64,000 bases of DNA from positions 180,570-244,569 of the forward strand of contig JAPZUA010000004.1 in the NCBI GenBank assembly GCA_027532905.1. Reading direction: 5' to 3'. The notes under the pieces are model-generated. The model saw only the letters and a program-made list of their open reading frames with translations. It did not search any database and was not told where the DNA came from. The translations under genes were made by a program, and so were the position numbers. This document shows, one piece after another, positions 48,469 to 56,505 of the stretch; within the stretch, counting starts at the first letter, position 1, and each line of letters begins with the position of its first letter. This stretch comes from Magnetospirillum sp. Lineage in GTDB: Bacteria; Pseudomonadota; Alphaproteobacteria; CACIAM-22H2.

Positions 48469-49053
48469 TTGAGCGCCTTCACCGCCCTCTACGACCGCAC
48501 GCTGGTCCTCTCGCGCGGCCGGCATGCGACGGCGACGATGGCGGCGGTGTCGTTCGCGGACTCGTCGTTCTTGCCCGTTCCGCCGCATCCGCTGCTCGCA
48601 TTGCTGGTGATGGCGGACCCGGCCCGCGCCTATCGCTATGCGACGATCTGCACGCTTGCTTCCGTCGCGGGCGGCTTTTTGGGCTACGCGATCGGCGACG
48701 TGCTCTACGACACGGTCGGCCAGTGGCTGATCGCGAAGCTGCATTACGAAACCCAGATGGAAGCCTTCCAGACGATGTTCGCCGAATGGGGCTTCTGGCT
48801 CATCGCGGGCAAGGGCTTGACGCCGATCCCGTTCAAGATCGTCACGATCGGGGCCGGCATTGCGCAATATCCGCTGGCGCCGTTTTTCGTTTCGAGCGTT
48901 TTGGCGCGCGGCGTGCAGTTCTACGCGATCGCCTGGCTGCTCAAACACCAAGGCGGGCGCATCGACCGCCTTATGCGCCGCTACGGCACGGCCCTTGGCT
49001 GGACCGCCGCCGCTTTGGCTGCGGCCGTGCTGGCCTGGCTGATCTGGCGCTAG
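48469..49053 (+). CDS. YqaA-type SNARE-associated (DedA-like) membrane protein
   Basis: 194 residues from a TTG at 48469 (no nearby ATG in frame), 2 bp after argB. Motifs: AVSFADSSFLPVPPHPLLAL, LASVAGGFLGYAIGDVLYDT, FAEWGFWLIAGKGLTPIPFKIVT and VLARGVQFYAIAWLLKH. These match YqaA/DedA-like small membrane proteins with four or five helices. Probable envelope or lipid role. It converges on the dehydrogenase at 49050 with stops overlapping by four bases. Confidence 0.88.
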   Translation: MSAFTALYDRTLVLSRGRHATATMAAVSFADSSFLPVPPHPLLALLVMADPARAYRYATICTLASVAGGFLGYAIGDVLYDTVGQWLIAKLHYETQMEAFQTMFAEWGFWLIAGKGLTPIPFKIVTIGAGIAQYPLAPFFVSSVLARGVQFYAIAWLLKHQGGRIDRLMRRYGTALGWTAAALAAAVLAWLIWR

Positions 49054-49898
49054 GGGCGCGACACCTCGGCCGCCGCGTCTGCGGCCACACCGCTTTTCCC
49101 GCGTGCCATGCCTCGCATGACCAACGTCATGATCTTGACTCGGCCCCATCTCGGCATGCCGGTGAATGCAGCCTCAAGCAGCTTTGCCAAAAGTCCCGGA
49201 CGTACGATCCCTTTGCGTCCAAGCGCATCGAGCGTCTCCGCCGCGACGACTTCGGGCGGGTCGCATCTGTTCATGACCATGTTCGCGCGCGCGGCAAAGC
49301 CGCTGGCGATCGGGCCCGGCGCACAAGCGACGATATCGACCCCCTTGGCAGTAAGCTCCGGCCGCAAGCCTTCGGCGAAACTCTGCACAAAGGCCTTGGT
49401 CGCCGCATAGTTCGCGGCGCGCGGCACGCCCTGGAAACCAACGATCGAACTCATCAGCACGATGCCGCCGCCGCCGCGCGCGGCAAAACGTTGGCCGAAG
49501 CCATGCGTCAGCGCCGCCACCGCACGGCAATTCACGTCGATCATCTCGAGTTCGGCATCCAGCGGCTGGTCGATGAAATTGCCCGACGTACCGAATCCTG
49601 CTGCGGCGACAAGCAAGCCGATGTCGCGTGCTGCAGTTTGCTCGAGCACGGCCGCAATTCCCTCCGGCCGTCCGAGATCGGCCGCGATCACCGTGCAGAG
49701 CGTGCGGTTGCCAAGATCTAGTTCGTTGGCGAGCACGTCCAACTGCGCCTTGCGCCGCGCCACCAGAACGAGGTTGTAACCGCGCCGTGCCAATTCTCGC
49801 GCGAAGGCCCGGCCGATGCCGTCCGAAGCGCCCGTCACAAGCGCGATCGGTCCGTAGGCCGGCGCCGGACTCTGGAGAAGATTGGTCACGCCCGTCAT
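49050..49898 (-). CDS. Short-chain dehydrogenase/reductase
   Basis: 282 residues, classical SDR: ALVTGASDGIGRAFARELAR, LVAAAGFGTSGNF, MSSIVGFQGVPRAANYAATKAFVQ (Ser, Tyr-x3-Lys) and ACAPGPIASGF. The C-terminal 60 residues extend to LTAKGV ... RWGRVKIMTLVMRGMARGK, common in DltE-like SDRs. It is coupled to the DUF2141 gene by an ATGA overlap and so falls under the operator at 50333-50380. Substrate unknown. Confidence 0.9.
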   Translation of the reverse strand: MTGVTNLLQSPAPAYGPIALVTGASDGIGRAFARELARRGYNLVLVARRKAQLDVLANELDLGNRTLCTVIAADLGRPEGIAAVLEQTAARDIGLLVAAAGFGTSGNFIDQPLDAELEMIDVNCRAVAALTHGFGQRFAARGGGGIVLMSSIVGFQGVPRAANYAATKAFVQSFAEGLRPELTAKGVDIVACAPGPIASGFAARANMVMNRCDPPEVVAAETLDALGRKGIVRPGLLAKLLEAAFTGMPRWGRVKIMTLVMRGMARGKSGVAADAAAEVSRP

Positions 49899-50320
49899 CG
49901 ACCGAGCCTCACTTCAACGATGGTCACGCGCTCGGCCTGCACGTCGATCTTCGCTTCGTCGAATGTCGGCGCGCGCAGGGTCGGCCGCACATTGTTGCTC
50001 ACGCCCCAGTCTTCGCGCGGGATGCCGAGGAAGTTGGTGTCGGTTTTGCGGTTGCCGTTCAGGTCGTGCGAGACCGAAACCGCGTAGGCGCCCGGCCGCA
50101 GATCCGTGAATCGGCACACCATGCCGGCGGGATCCGCTTTGGCCCACTGCATCGGCGTATCGGCATTGCCGAGCGGAAAAGCGGCCGGGTCCGCATGCAG
50201 CGCGCAACCGACTTCGCCGTCGGCACTGCGTACGGCAGCGACGTTGACGACCAAGTCGGCTGCGGCGGCAGCGTTGCCGGCGACTAGAACACACATGAAA
50301 GACAAGGGGATTAGGCGCAT
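49895..50320 (-). CDS. DUF2141 family exported protein
   Basis: 141 residues from the ATG at 50320 with GGAGG upstream. Signal peptide RLIPLSFMCVLVAGNAAAAA, then VVNVAAVRSADGEVGCALHA, LRPGAYAVSVSHDLNGNRKTD and NFLGIPREDWGVSNNVRP, the DUF2141 pattern of a small secreted beta-sandwich. Function unknown. First gene of a leftward two-gene operon; its promoter overlaps two palindromes. Confidence 0.87.
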   Translation of the reverse strand: MRLIPLSFMCVLVAGNAAAAADLVVNVAAVRSADGEVGCALHADPAAFPLGNADTPMQWAKADPAGMVCRFTDLRPGAYAVSVSHDLNGNRKTDTNFLGIPREDWGVSNNVRPTLRAPTFDEAKIDVQAERVTIVEVRLGR

Positions 50321-50332
50321 CGTTGCCTCCAG

Positions 50333-50380
50333 GTTGACATTGACAACCGATACATAGGCTGTCAGGTTGTCACTGTCAAC
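50333..50380. promoter_or_regulatory. Double operator (two 15-bp imperfect palindromes), likely TetR target
   Basis: GTTGACATTGACAAC (50333-50347) and GTTGTCACTGTCAAC (50366-50380), each a 6-of-7 palindrome of GTTG(A/T)CA-N-TG(A/T)CAAC with centres 33 bp apart, about three helical turns. The right one covers the -35 and the left one the start region of the leftward promoter. The adjacent TetR gene at 50960 is the obvious candidate repressor. Confidence 0.7.
50351..50379 (-). promoter_or_regulatory. Sigma-70 promoter for the DUF2141-SDR operon
   Basis: Minus strand TTGACA (50379-50374), 17-base spacer, TATGTA (50356-50351). The -35 is perfect. Transcription would start near 50345, inside the left palindrome. 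A weaker rightward pair, TTGTCA (50367-50372) and TAGAAG (50389-50394), could serve the 50436 gene. Confidence 0.65.
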
Positions 50381-50435
50381 ATATCGGCTAGAAGATTTTT
50401 GCGCTGCGCGCTCGACGCGCAAGAGAAGGAGAACC

Positions 50436-50960
50436 ATGTTCGACCACGAAGACGGCGCTCTGGCGCCGTCGCAGCGCAAGCGCCCGTCGCGCGCCGCCCG
50501 GTTTCGCCTTGCACTGGCTGCTGCGTTTGCCGGAGCGCTCGCCGGCTGCGCGATCGCAACGCCCTACAAGACCACCGATGCCGGTGCGGCACTGCCGAAG
50601 AATGCGCCGACGGTCGTCGCCGTCACGCTGGCGGTCGTGTCCGACGACCGCGCCGCGCGCAAGGTTTTTTGGGAAAACGTGTGGCGCATCGAACGCGCTT
50701 TGCCCGAACAGCCCGGACTGCTCGGCTATTCGCTGCGCCAGGAGCTGCTCGGCAACAAAGCCTGGACGATGACCGCGTGGCGGAGCGAAGAGGATCTGCG
50801 CCGCTTCGTCGCTTCGCCGCTGCATCGGCAAGCCATCGACGCCACCCCGCCCGCCCTCGTCGACTCGCGCTTCGTGCGCGTCGCGCGAACGAACGGCCAG
50901 CTGCCGCTGCGCTGGGACGAAGCACTTGAAGAACTTTCCAGAGGACGGCAAGGATACTGA
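50436..50960 (+). CDS. Antibiotic-biosynthesis-monooxygenase-like (ABM-fold) lipoprotein
   Basis: 174 residues, AAGGAG before the ATG. A charged start (residues 1-22) is followed by FRLALAAAFAGALAGCA with lipobox LAGC, so it is probably a lipoprotein. The rest, VVAVTLAVVSDDRAARKVFW, LPEQPGLLGYSLRQELLGNK and TAWRSEEDLRRFVASPLHRQ, is a dimeric alpha-beta-barrel ABM domain like those of heme-degrading or quinol monooxygenases. It overlaps the TetR gene by one base (TGATG). Activity unknown. Confidence 0.78.
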   Translation: MFDHEDGALAPSQRKRPSRAARFRLALAAAFAGALAGCAIATPYKTTDAGAALPKNAPTVVAVTLAVVSDDRAARKVFWENVWRIERALPEQPGLLGYSLRQELLGNKAWTMTAWRSEEDLRRFVASPLHRQAIDATPPALVDSRFVRVARTNGQLPLRWDEALEELSRGRQGY

Positions 50961-51619
50961 TGCGGCAAAAAACTCCCCGAGCCGGGGAACCGTCCGCATC
51001 GGAACGGGCGAACGTGAAGAAGAAAACGCGCGACCTGAAGGAAGAGTGCATTCGCGAAGGGCTGAAGATCATTGCCAAGGACGGCATTGGCAAGCTGAGT
51101 TTGCGCGAAGTGGCGCGCCGCCTCGGCGTTTCGCACCAAGCCCCTTACAAGCATTTTGCGAGCCGCGACCATATTCTCGCGGCGATCGTCGCGCGCAGCT
51201 TCGACGCCTTTGCCCGCCATCTCGATCGGCACCCGAAGACGGACGACCCCGATGCCGACATGGGGAAGATGGGCCACGCCTATCTCGAATATGCCCACCG
51301 CCACGCGCTCGAATACGGCTTGATGTTCAACACGCCGCTGCCGGACGGCAAAAAACACCCCGAGATGATGGCCAACGCCAAACACGCTTTTGCCCTGCTC
51401 TGCGACGCGCTGCGGCGCAAGGCGCGGCAGCGCGGCAGGATACCGGACGACGAAGCCGTCATGCTCGACGCGCTTTTCATCTGGTCGGGGCTGCACGGAC
51501 TTGCTTCGATCGCCGCGTCCTCGACGGTCGCGACGCTCGAGATTACGCCGCCCGTACTGGCGCGCAGCGGCATGCATCTGCTTCAGCGACTCAGCCAAGC
51601 GATGGACACACCGAAATAG
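50960..51619 (+). CDS. TetR-family transcriptional regulator
   Basis: 219 residues. The helix-turn-helix is ECIREGLKIIAKDGIGKLSL then REVARRLGVSHQAPYKHFAS (about residues 27-68). The ligand domain (70-210) is variable; a WHG-type C-terminal segment (LFIWSGLHGLASIAAS) is visible, as in TetR_C_13-like regulators. The N-terminus has about 25 extra charged residues. Coupled to the ABM-like gene. It probably binds the palindromes at 50333-50380 and controls both divergent units. Confidence 0.92.
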   Translation: MRQKTPRAGEPSASERANVKKKTRDLKEECIREGLKIIAKDGIGKLSLREVARRLGVSHQAPYKHFASRDHILAAIVARSFDAFARHLDRHPKTDDPDADMGKMGHAYLEYAHRHALEYGLMFNTPLPDGKKHPEMMANAKHAFALLCDALRRKARQRGRIPDDEAVMLDALFIWSGLHGLASIAASSTVATLEITPPVLARSGMHLLQRLSQAMDTPK

Positions 51620-51637
51620 AACAAGCCGCTGCGGCCG

Positions 51638-52723
51638 CTAGACGCGCGCGATCGCCGCCACGGGGCCGCCGCCGTCGGGGCCTTGATGTTCGGCACCGCC
51701 CGACACAAACAGCTGCGTGTCGCCCACAACACCTGCCAACACGCCGCCCACCAATGCACGCGCATGGCGCGTGGCGTTGATGTCGCTGTCGTCCCACATC
51801 GTGTGGCGGCGGCCGCGGATCGCTCCGGTGCGCGCAGGTTCGGCTTTCGCCAGCACGGCCACGAGCCGGTCGCGCGACAAGGGCTCGAGCTGGCCTTTTG
51901 CGTCGAGGCCGAGGTCGGCAAGGGCCGCCCACAGAGCGGGTGCGTCGATGCTGTCCTGCATCACGCGGTGGGCGATGGCGAGATCGCCCGACCAAGCGGA
52001 AGAATTGCCGAGCACCATGATCTCGTTGCGCATGAGCTCGATGCCCGCCGACGTGCTCGCCACCCCCGAATAAAGCGACCAATCCGCGCAAACGGCAGCT
52101 TCGTCGGCAGAAGCGATCTCGCCGAGCGCCACAGCGACGCCGAGTGCCGAAGCCCCACGCGAATAGCCCATGGATTCGTACGTGTCTTCGCAGACCGTGG
52201 GCGCTTGCGAAGCCGCGATGCGCTCGGCCGTCAGCAGCGGGCATTTCACTTGCACGTAATGCACGTCGGCGGGATCGGATATGCCGGCTGCCGTCATCGC
52301 GTCGCGCACCGCATCCGCCGTCGCCGCGATCATCGCGTTACGGCCGATCTCGTGGGCGGCAAAATCCCGCGTGAAGCCCGTACCAATGGCAAGGCGCTTC
52401 GGCCCAACCCCGCGCGGTGCCGAACGGTCCACGGCAAACACCGTCATGTGCGGATTGAGCCCGCCCTCCGTACCGCCCGACATCACGAGGGCCACACGTT
52501 TGCCGATCTCGGCGGGCGTGGTGTTGCAGGCGGCCGCGAGTGCGAGCTTCATCGCGAGCGTGGCGTAGCCGCGCGTGAAATCGTTGACGCATCCGTTGCC
52601 CTCGGTCTTGCCGAGGATGGCGACGATCGAGCTGGGATCGAGCGTGCCGTCGGCAAAAGTCGCGTTGAGCGCCGTCATGTCGGCAGGGTCGCGCATAGGC
52701 AGTCGACGCACGATGGCACGCAT
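51638..52723 (-). CDS. Cyanuric acid amidohydrolase/barbiturase family ring-opening amidohydrolase
   Basis: 361 residues of the AtzD/TrzD/barbiturase toblerone fold made of three repeats. Three Ser-Lys pairs can be placed: Lys39 (ILGKTEGNGC) with Ser82 (VMSGGTEGG), Lys160 (VQVKCPLL) with the Ser of ASTSAGIEL (223-225), and Lys293 (VLAKAEPART) with Ser341 (FVSGGAEHQG). The enzyme hydrolyses cyclic imides, cyanuric acid to carboxybiuret or barbiturate to ureidomalonate; which one is unclear. It starts 3 bp after a binding-protein gene, so uptake and breakdown of a ring compound are plausibly linked. Confidence 0.9.
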   Translation of the reverse strand: MRAIVRRLPMRDPADMTALNATFADGTLDPSSIVAILGKTEGNGCVNDFTRGYATLAMKLALAAACNTTPAEIGKRVALVMSGGTEGGLNPHMTVFAVDRSAPRGVGPKRLAIGTGFTRDFAAHEIGRNAMIAATADAVRDAMTAAGISDPADVHYVQVKCPLLTAERIAASQAPTVCEDTYESMGYSRGASALGVAVALGEIASADEAAVCADWSLYSGVASTSAGIELMRNEIMVLGNSSAWSGDLAIAHRVMQDSIDAPALWAALADLGLDAKGQLEPLSRDRLVAVLAKAEPARTGAIRGRRHTMWDDSDINATRHARALVGGVLAGVVGDTQLFVSGGAEHQGPDGGGPVAAIARV

Positions 52724-52726
52724 TTT

Positions 52727-53710
52727 TCAGGCTCCTGTAGGGGACGAGTCGCCGGGCAAATCGGAGGGCAAAGATAGCGCGGATTGCGTTCCACGGCAGA
52801 CCGCAAAAGCAAGTCTGCGCATCGCCGGCGTGACTGTCGCATCGCCATCAACTGCAAAGCGTGCTGCCTTCAGCGTGGCGTCCATGCGCGCGCCGGCATG
52901 CTGGAATTCGAACGGCTTCTGCGTACCCGGAAACACGTTGTGCGCCAAAACCCAGTCGAGCTGGGCGCGCACGATTGCCGGATCGAGGGAAGGATTGCGC
53001 CGCAGAGCGGCGGCGACCGCGGCATCGGGCTGCGCGCGACTTGCTTCCCACGCCGCGCGCGTGGCTGCGGCCAAAGCGTCGGCAAGGCCGGGATGCGCTT
53101 GCAACAGTGCATCCTGCGCCACAAGGGCACCCGCATAGGCATCGAGCCCGTGGTCGGCGAAGGAAAGAAACGCGAGGTCGGAATCGTCGTAGCCGCGCAT
53201 GCGCATCGCGAATTTCAAAGTCGCGTCGAAGCAGGTGGCGGCACGCACTTCGGTGTTCGCCACCAGTCGGTCGCGCTCCTCAGGTGCGACGACGCGCAGC
53301 TCATAGCGCACATGGCCGAGACCGTTCGCGTCCAGCAGCAGAGGCAGCAGGCGCGCGGACGCATCGCCCTTGGGTCCGCACAGAACCGCACCGTCGAGCG
53401 CCGCCAAGCGCAAGGCGCCGCTGCTGCGGCGGTAGCCCAGCGAACAGGGGCTGCGCACATGGATCGGCATCAGGCAGGCAAGCGGCGTTGCGTTCGTGCG
53501 CAAAGCCGCTTCAAGCACCGACGTCGCGTCGCCGAAACCGAATTCGGCCTCGCCGTCCACGAGCGCGCGCGTAACCTGCGCGGAGCTGAAACCTTCGACA
53601 AACGCCGCCTCGACGCCCGCTTGCGCGAAAAAGCCTTCGTCCTGCGCCAGCAGGAACGGCGCGTTCTGGCCCTGGACTAGATGGTTGAGCTTGAAGCGCA
53701 GACGCAGCAT
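52727..53710 (-). CDS. NMT1/THI5-type ABC substrate-binding-like protein without signal peptide
   Basis: 327 residues from ATG 53710 (AAAGG upstream). The N-terminal LNHLVQGQNAPFLLAQDEGF then FAQAGVEAAFVEGFSSAQVT and GEAEFGFGDATSVLEAALR is the THI5/SsuA-like periplasmic-binding fold. No signal peptide or lipobox is seen at this start or at upstream candidates, so the protein would stay in the cytoplasm unless the start is misjudged. It lies in an operon with the ring-opening amidohydrolase; relatives bind pyrimidine-like molecules. Role as sensor, chaperone or binding protein is open. Confidence 0.78.
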   Translation of the reverse strand: MLRLRFKLNHLVQGQNAPFLLAQDEGFFAQAGVEAAFVEGFSSAQVTRALVDGEAEFGFGDATSVLEAALRTNATPLACLMPIHVRSPCSLGYRRSSGALRLAALDGAVLCGPKGDASARLLPLLLDANGLGHVRYELRVVAPEERDRLVANTEVRAATCFDATLKFAMRMRGYDDSDLAFLSFADHGLDAYAGALVAQDALLQAHPGLADALAAATRAAWEASRAQPDAAVAAALRRNPSLDPAIVRAQLDWVLAHNVFPGTQKPFEFQHAGARMDATLKAARFAVDGDATVTPAMRRLAFAVCRGTQSALSLPSDLPGDSSPTGA

Positions 53711-53833
53711 CGAAACCTTTTTCCTTCCCTTTGCGGGCACGAGCCTAGCGCTGCGCGCGCGCCAGAAACAGCTTGTCGGCGCCGCTGCGCCTATCGCATG
53801 CTCGGACATCGGGGCAAAATTTTGGAGAGAGCC

Positions 53834-54643
53834 ATGCAGCGATTGGGTTTCCTTGCGGCCGTCGGCGCATTGATGTTCGGCATCGCCGCCCTGCCGGCTG
53901 CAGCGCAAGACTATCGCGCGGCCTTGATCGCCCCCGGCACGCTGACGGTCGGCACTTCGGGCTCTGCCCCGCCTTTCAGCATGACCGGCCCGACGGGCGC
54001 CCTGCAGGGTTTCGACATCGACGTCGCCAACCAGCTCGGCGAGGCTTTGGGCCTGCGCGTCGCATTCGTGCAGCTCGATTTTGCGGGTCTGCTGCCGGGC
54101 CTGGCGGCGGGCCGGTTTGACATCATCGCCTCTGGCGTCACGCGCACGCCCGAGCGGCTGGCTTCGACGAGTTTCCATCTTCTGTCGCCCTACATCGTCA
54201 ACGGCGTTGCGATCACTCGGCGCGAGGCCGACACCGCGATCGCCGGCTGGAGCAGCGTGTGCGGCCGCACGATGGGTGCGGTGCGCGGCGGCACGTTCCA
54301 GCGCTACGCGACGACCGCCCTGCCAGCCGGCTGCGTCACCCAGACGCGCGAATATCCGGGGGCGACCGAATTGTTCCTCGATCTGCAGAATCGACGCATC
54401 GATTTTGCTGTGCACGATTTCCTGGGACCGAACTATCTGAAGAAGGCCGGGCAGCTGCCGGGCATTACCGTGCTCGACGACATCCAGTCGACGATCACGC
54501 AGAGCATCGCGGTCGGCACGCGCAACAAGCCGCTCGCCGACGCGATCGACGCGCGGCTCGAGACGTGGCGCAACGACGGCACCTTGTCGCGCATCGTCGA
54601 CAAATGGTTCGGCGTGGCGATCGACTGGTCGCGCGCGCGCTAG
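53834..54643 (+). CDS. Amino-acid-type ABC transporter substrate-binding protein (family 3)
   Basis: 269 residues. Signal peptide RLGFLAAVGALMFGIAALPAAA. The mature protein has LTVGTSGSAPPFSMTGPTGA, LQGFDIDVANQLGEALGLRV, LLPGLAAGRFDIIASGVTRT and LFLDLQNRRIDFAVHDFLG, typical of polar amino-acid binding proteins. First gene of a rightward transporter operon with two permeases. It is divergent from the leaderless binding protein and ring amidohydrolase, 123 bp apart. Confidence 0.92.
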   Translation: MQRLGFLAAVGALMFGIAALPAAAQDYRAALIAPGTLTVGTSGSAPPFSMTGPTGALQGFDIDVANQLGEALGLRVAFVQLDFAGLLPGLAAGRFDIIASGVTRTPERLASTSFHLLSPYIVNGVAITRREADTAIAGWSSVCGRTMGAVRGGTFQRYATTALPAGCVTQTREYPGATELFLDLQNRRIDFAVHDFLGPNYLKKAGQLPGITVLDDIQSTITQSIAVGTRNKPLADAIDARLETWRNDGTLSRIVDKWFGVAIDWSRAR

Positions 54644-54668
54644 CGGTCGCTGCCGGCGGCGGGTCCGG

Positions 54669-55298
54669 TTGTTCGATCTCGCACTTGCCTGGCTGCCGCG
54701 CTTTTTCGCGGCGGCAGCGCTTACGATCGGGCTTTCCGCAGCGATCTTCGCGTTGTCTGGCCTCGTCGGGCTCGCGCTTGCGCTCGCCGTGCACGAAGCA
54801 AAGTCGGCCGCCCCGCGTCGCGCACTTGAAGTTTTCAGTGGCTTCTTTCGCGCGGTGCCCGAGCTCGTCGTGCTGTTCTTCGTGTTTTTCGGCGGCATCC
54901 AGATCGGGCTCGATCTTGGTCCGATCGGCGCCACGCTTGTCGCGTTCGGGCTGGTCGGTATTGCCTACGACTTCCAGGTTTTCAAAGGCGCCTTAGCCGC
55001 CGTGTCGCCGGGCCAGTTCGAAGCGGGGCGTGCACTCGGCTTCGGCCGCGCGAAGCTCTACGCGTTCGTCGTGCTGCCGCAGATGCTGCCGATCGCGCGC
55101 AAAGGCTGGCTCACCTACGCGATCGGCACGGTCAAGCGCGTGTCGATCGCGTCGGCCGTGTCGGTCAGCGAAATCATGTACGTGACCAAACAGGCGATCG
55201 CGGCGACGAACGCGCCGTTCCTGTTTTTGTCGATCGCGGTTGCACTCTACATCGCGGTCGTCGCCCCGCTGCTCGCCTTCAACGAAAGGCGGGCGTGA
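54669..55298 (+). CDS. ABC transporter permease (amino-acid type, HisMQ family)
   Basis: 209 residues from a TTG at 54669, about five hydrophobic segments. Conserved: FFRAVPELVVLFFVFFGG and the ATPase-contact EAA loop EAGRALGFGRAKLYAFVVLPQ. It forms the channel with the second permease, which overlaps it by one base. The ribosome-binding site is weak. Confidence 0.9.
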   Translation: MFDLALAWLPRFFAAAALTIGLSAAIFALSGLVGLALALAVHEAKSAAPRRALEVFSGFFRAVPELVVLFFVFFGGIQIGLDLGPIGATLVAFGLVGIAYDFQVFKGALAAVSPGQFEAGRALGFGRAKLYAFVVLPQMLPIARKGWLTYAIGTVKRVSIASAVSVSEIMYVTKQAIAATNAPFLFLSIAVALYIAVVAPLLAFNERRA

Positions 55299-55939
55299 TG
55301 GGCTGGCTTACCGACCCGGCATTCACGGCCTTGCTCGTGCGCGGTTTCGCCACGACCTTCCTGCTGGCCGCGACGGTTATCGTCACCTCGAACTTGCTGG
55401 CCCTCTTGCTTGCGATCTATCTGCAGCAACCTGCGGCGCGGCTGCGCCGAATCGTGGTCGGCTACAGTTTCTTCGCGCGCGCCGTACCGGCACTGGCGCT
55501 GCTGTTCGGCCTCTATTACGGCCTGCCGGCGGTCGGCATCTATCTCGAGCCGATCCCGTCGGCCTTGGCGGGACTTGTTTTTGCCTCGACCGCCTACAAT
55601 CTCGAATTCCTGCGTAGCGGCTTCGAGAGCATTGCGCCCGGCCAGCGCGAGGCGGCGCGCGCCCTCGGCCTGCGCCCGGCGATCGTCTACGCCAAAGTGC
55701 TGGTGCCGCAAGCCTACGCGTCGGCTGCCCCGGCGCTGTTCTCGAACGCGATCCAGATCGTCAAAGGCAGCGCGCTTGCAAGCCTCGTCGCGGTCGACGA
55801 ATTGTCGGCCGCCTCGACGACGATCGTCGCCGAAACCTACGAAGCGATCCCGGTGTTGGCGTTTGTGGCCGCCCTCTACATGCTGATCGCGGGCGGGATC
55901 CTGGCGCTGCAGTATCTCTACGAACGCCGCCTGCGTTAG
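55298..55939 (+). CDS. ABC transporter permease (amino-acid type, HisMQ family)
   Basis: 213 residues from ATG 55298 (a GTG three bases earlier is also possible) in a TGATG overlap with the first permease. Motifs YSFFARAVPALALLFGLYYG and EAARALGLRPAIVYAKVLVPQ (EAA loop). No ATP-binding subunit follows: the operon ends here, its stop overlapping the converging gene at 55936. The ATPase must be encoded elsewhere or shared. Confidence 0.9.
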   Translation: MGWLTDPAFTALLVRGFATTFLLAATVIVTSNLLALLLAIYLQQPAARLRRIVVGYSFFARAVPALALLFGLYYGLPAVGIYLEPIPSALAGLVFASTAYNLEFLRSGFESIAPGQREAARALGLRPAIVYAKVLVPQAYASAAPALFSNAIQIVKGSALASLVAVDELSAASTTIVAETYEAIPVLAFVAALYMLIAGGILALQYLYERRLR

Positions 55940-56505
55940 CCGCCCTGCAGGCGGTCGACGATTTGGCGCAGCACGGCGCCCAAAGCGAGTTCGAGAGCGA
56001 CCAGCGACAATGCTTGAAAGCGGTCGATGCCGAGCGTGACGACCGCGACGCGGAACTGGATCGCCACCGCCGCCGTCACGGCCGCAATGCCGATCACGAA
56101 CAGCGGCATTCCGTCGATCGCGTCGCTCTGGCTCAGAATCGCGGCAGGCAGATAGATCGCCATCTGCAGCACGCCCGCCCAATTGTAGGCCGGCACATAG
56201 TCGTACCACGCGCGCGTTTTGTTCCATTGCGTGCAAAGCAAATGTGCCGCCACCGGAAACAGCGCGAGGCCGACGATATAGGCGAGCGCTTCGAGCAGCA
56301 GCGTGTGCGCAGGGTCGTCCGATACGTCGAGATCGGGCATCGACAGATAGAGATAGGCCGGCAGCACCAGCAGGCCCGGCACCAGGAACGAGGCGATCCA
56401 GCCTGCGCGCGTGTCGGCCCCGATCATTGCAAGGCCGCTGCGGTCGCCGCGCAGCAAGCGCAGAACGCCGCTTAAAGGTACGCGCACGCTTGCAAACAGG
56501 CTCAT
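55936..56505 (-). CDS. Unknown five-helix membrane protein downstream of dapE
   Basis: 189 residues. A short amphipathic start ([19 protein letters not shown]) is followed by about five hydrophobic segments, including [40 protein letters not shown] and [35 protein letters not shown] is a recognisable aromatic stretch. I do not know the family. The ATGA overlap with dapE shows co-translation, as seen in other alphaproteobacteria where a hypothetical membrane protein trails dapE. Confidence 0.8.
   Translation of the reverse strand: MSLFASVRVPLSGVLRLLRGDRSGLAMIGADTRAGWIASFLVPGLLVLPAYLYLSMPDLDVSDDPAHTLLLEALAYIVGLALFPVAAHLLCTQWNKTRAWYDYVPAYNWAGVLQMAIYLPAAILSQSDAIDGMPLFVIGIAAVTAAVAIQFRVAVVTLGIDRFQALSLVALELALGAVLRQIVDRLQGG

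Noticed and set aside
53711..54934. Long N-terminal extension of the binding-protein frame
   Set aside because: This part is antisense to the family 3 binding-protein gene and lacks a signal peptide or ribosome-binding site; the ATG at 53710 has AAAGG and starts the known fold.
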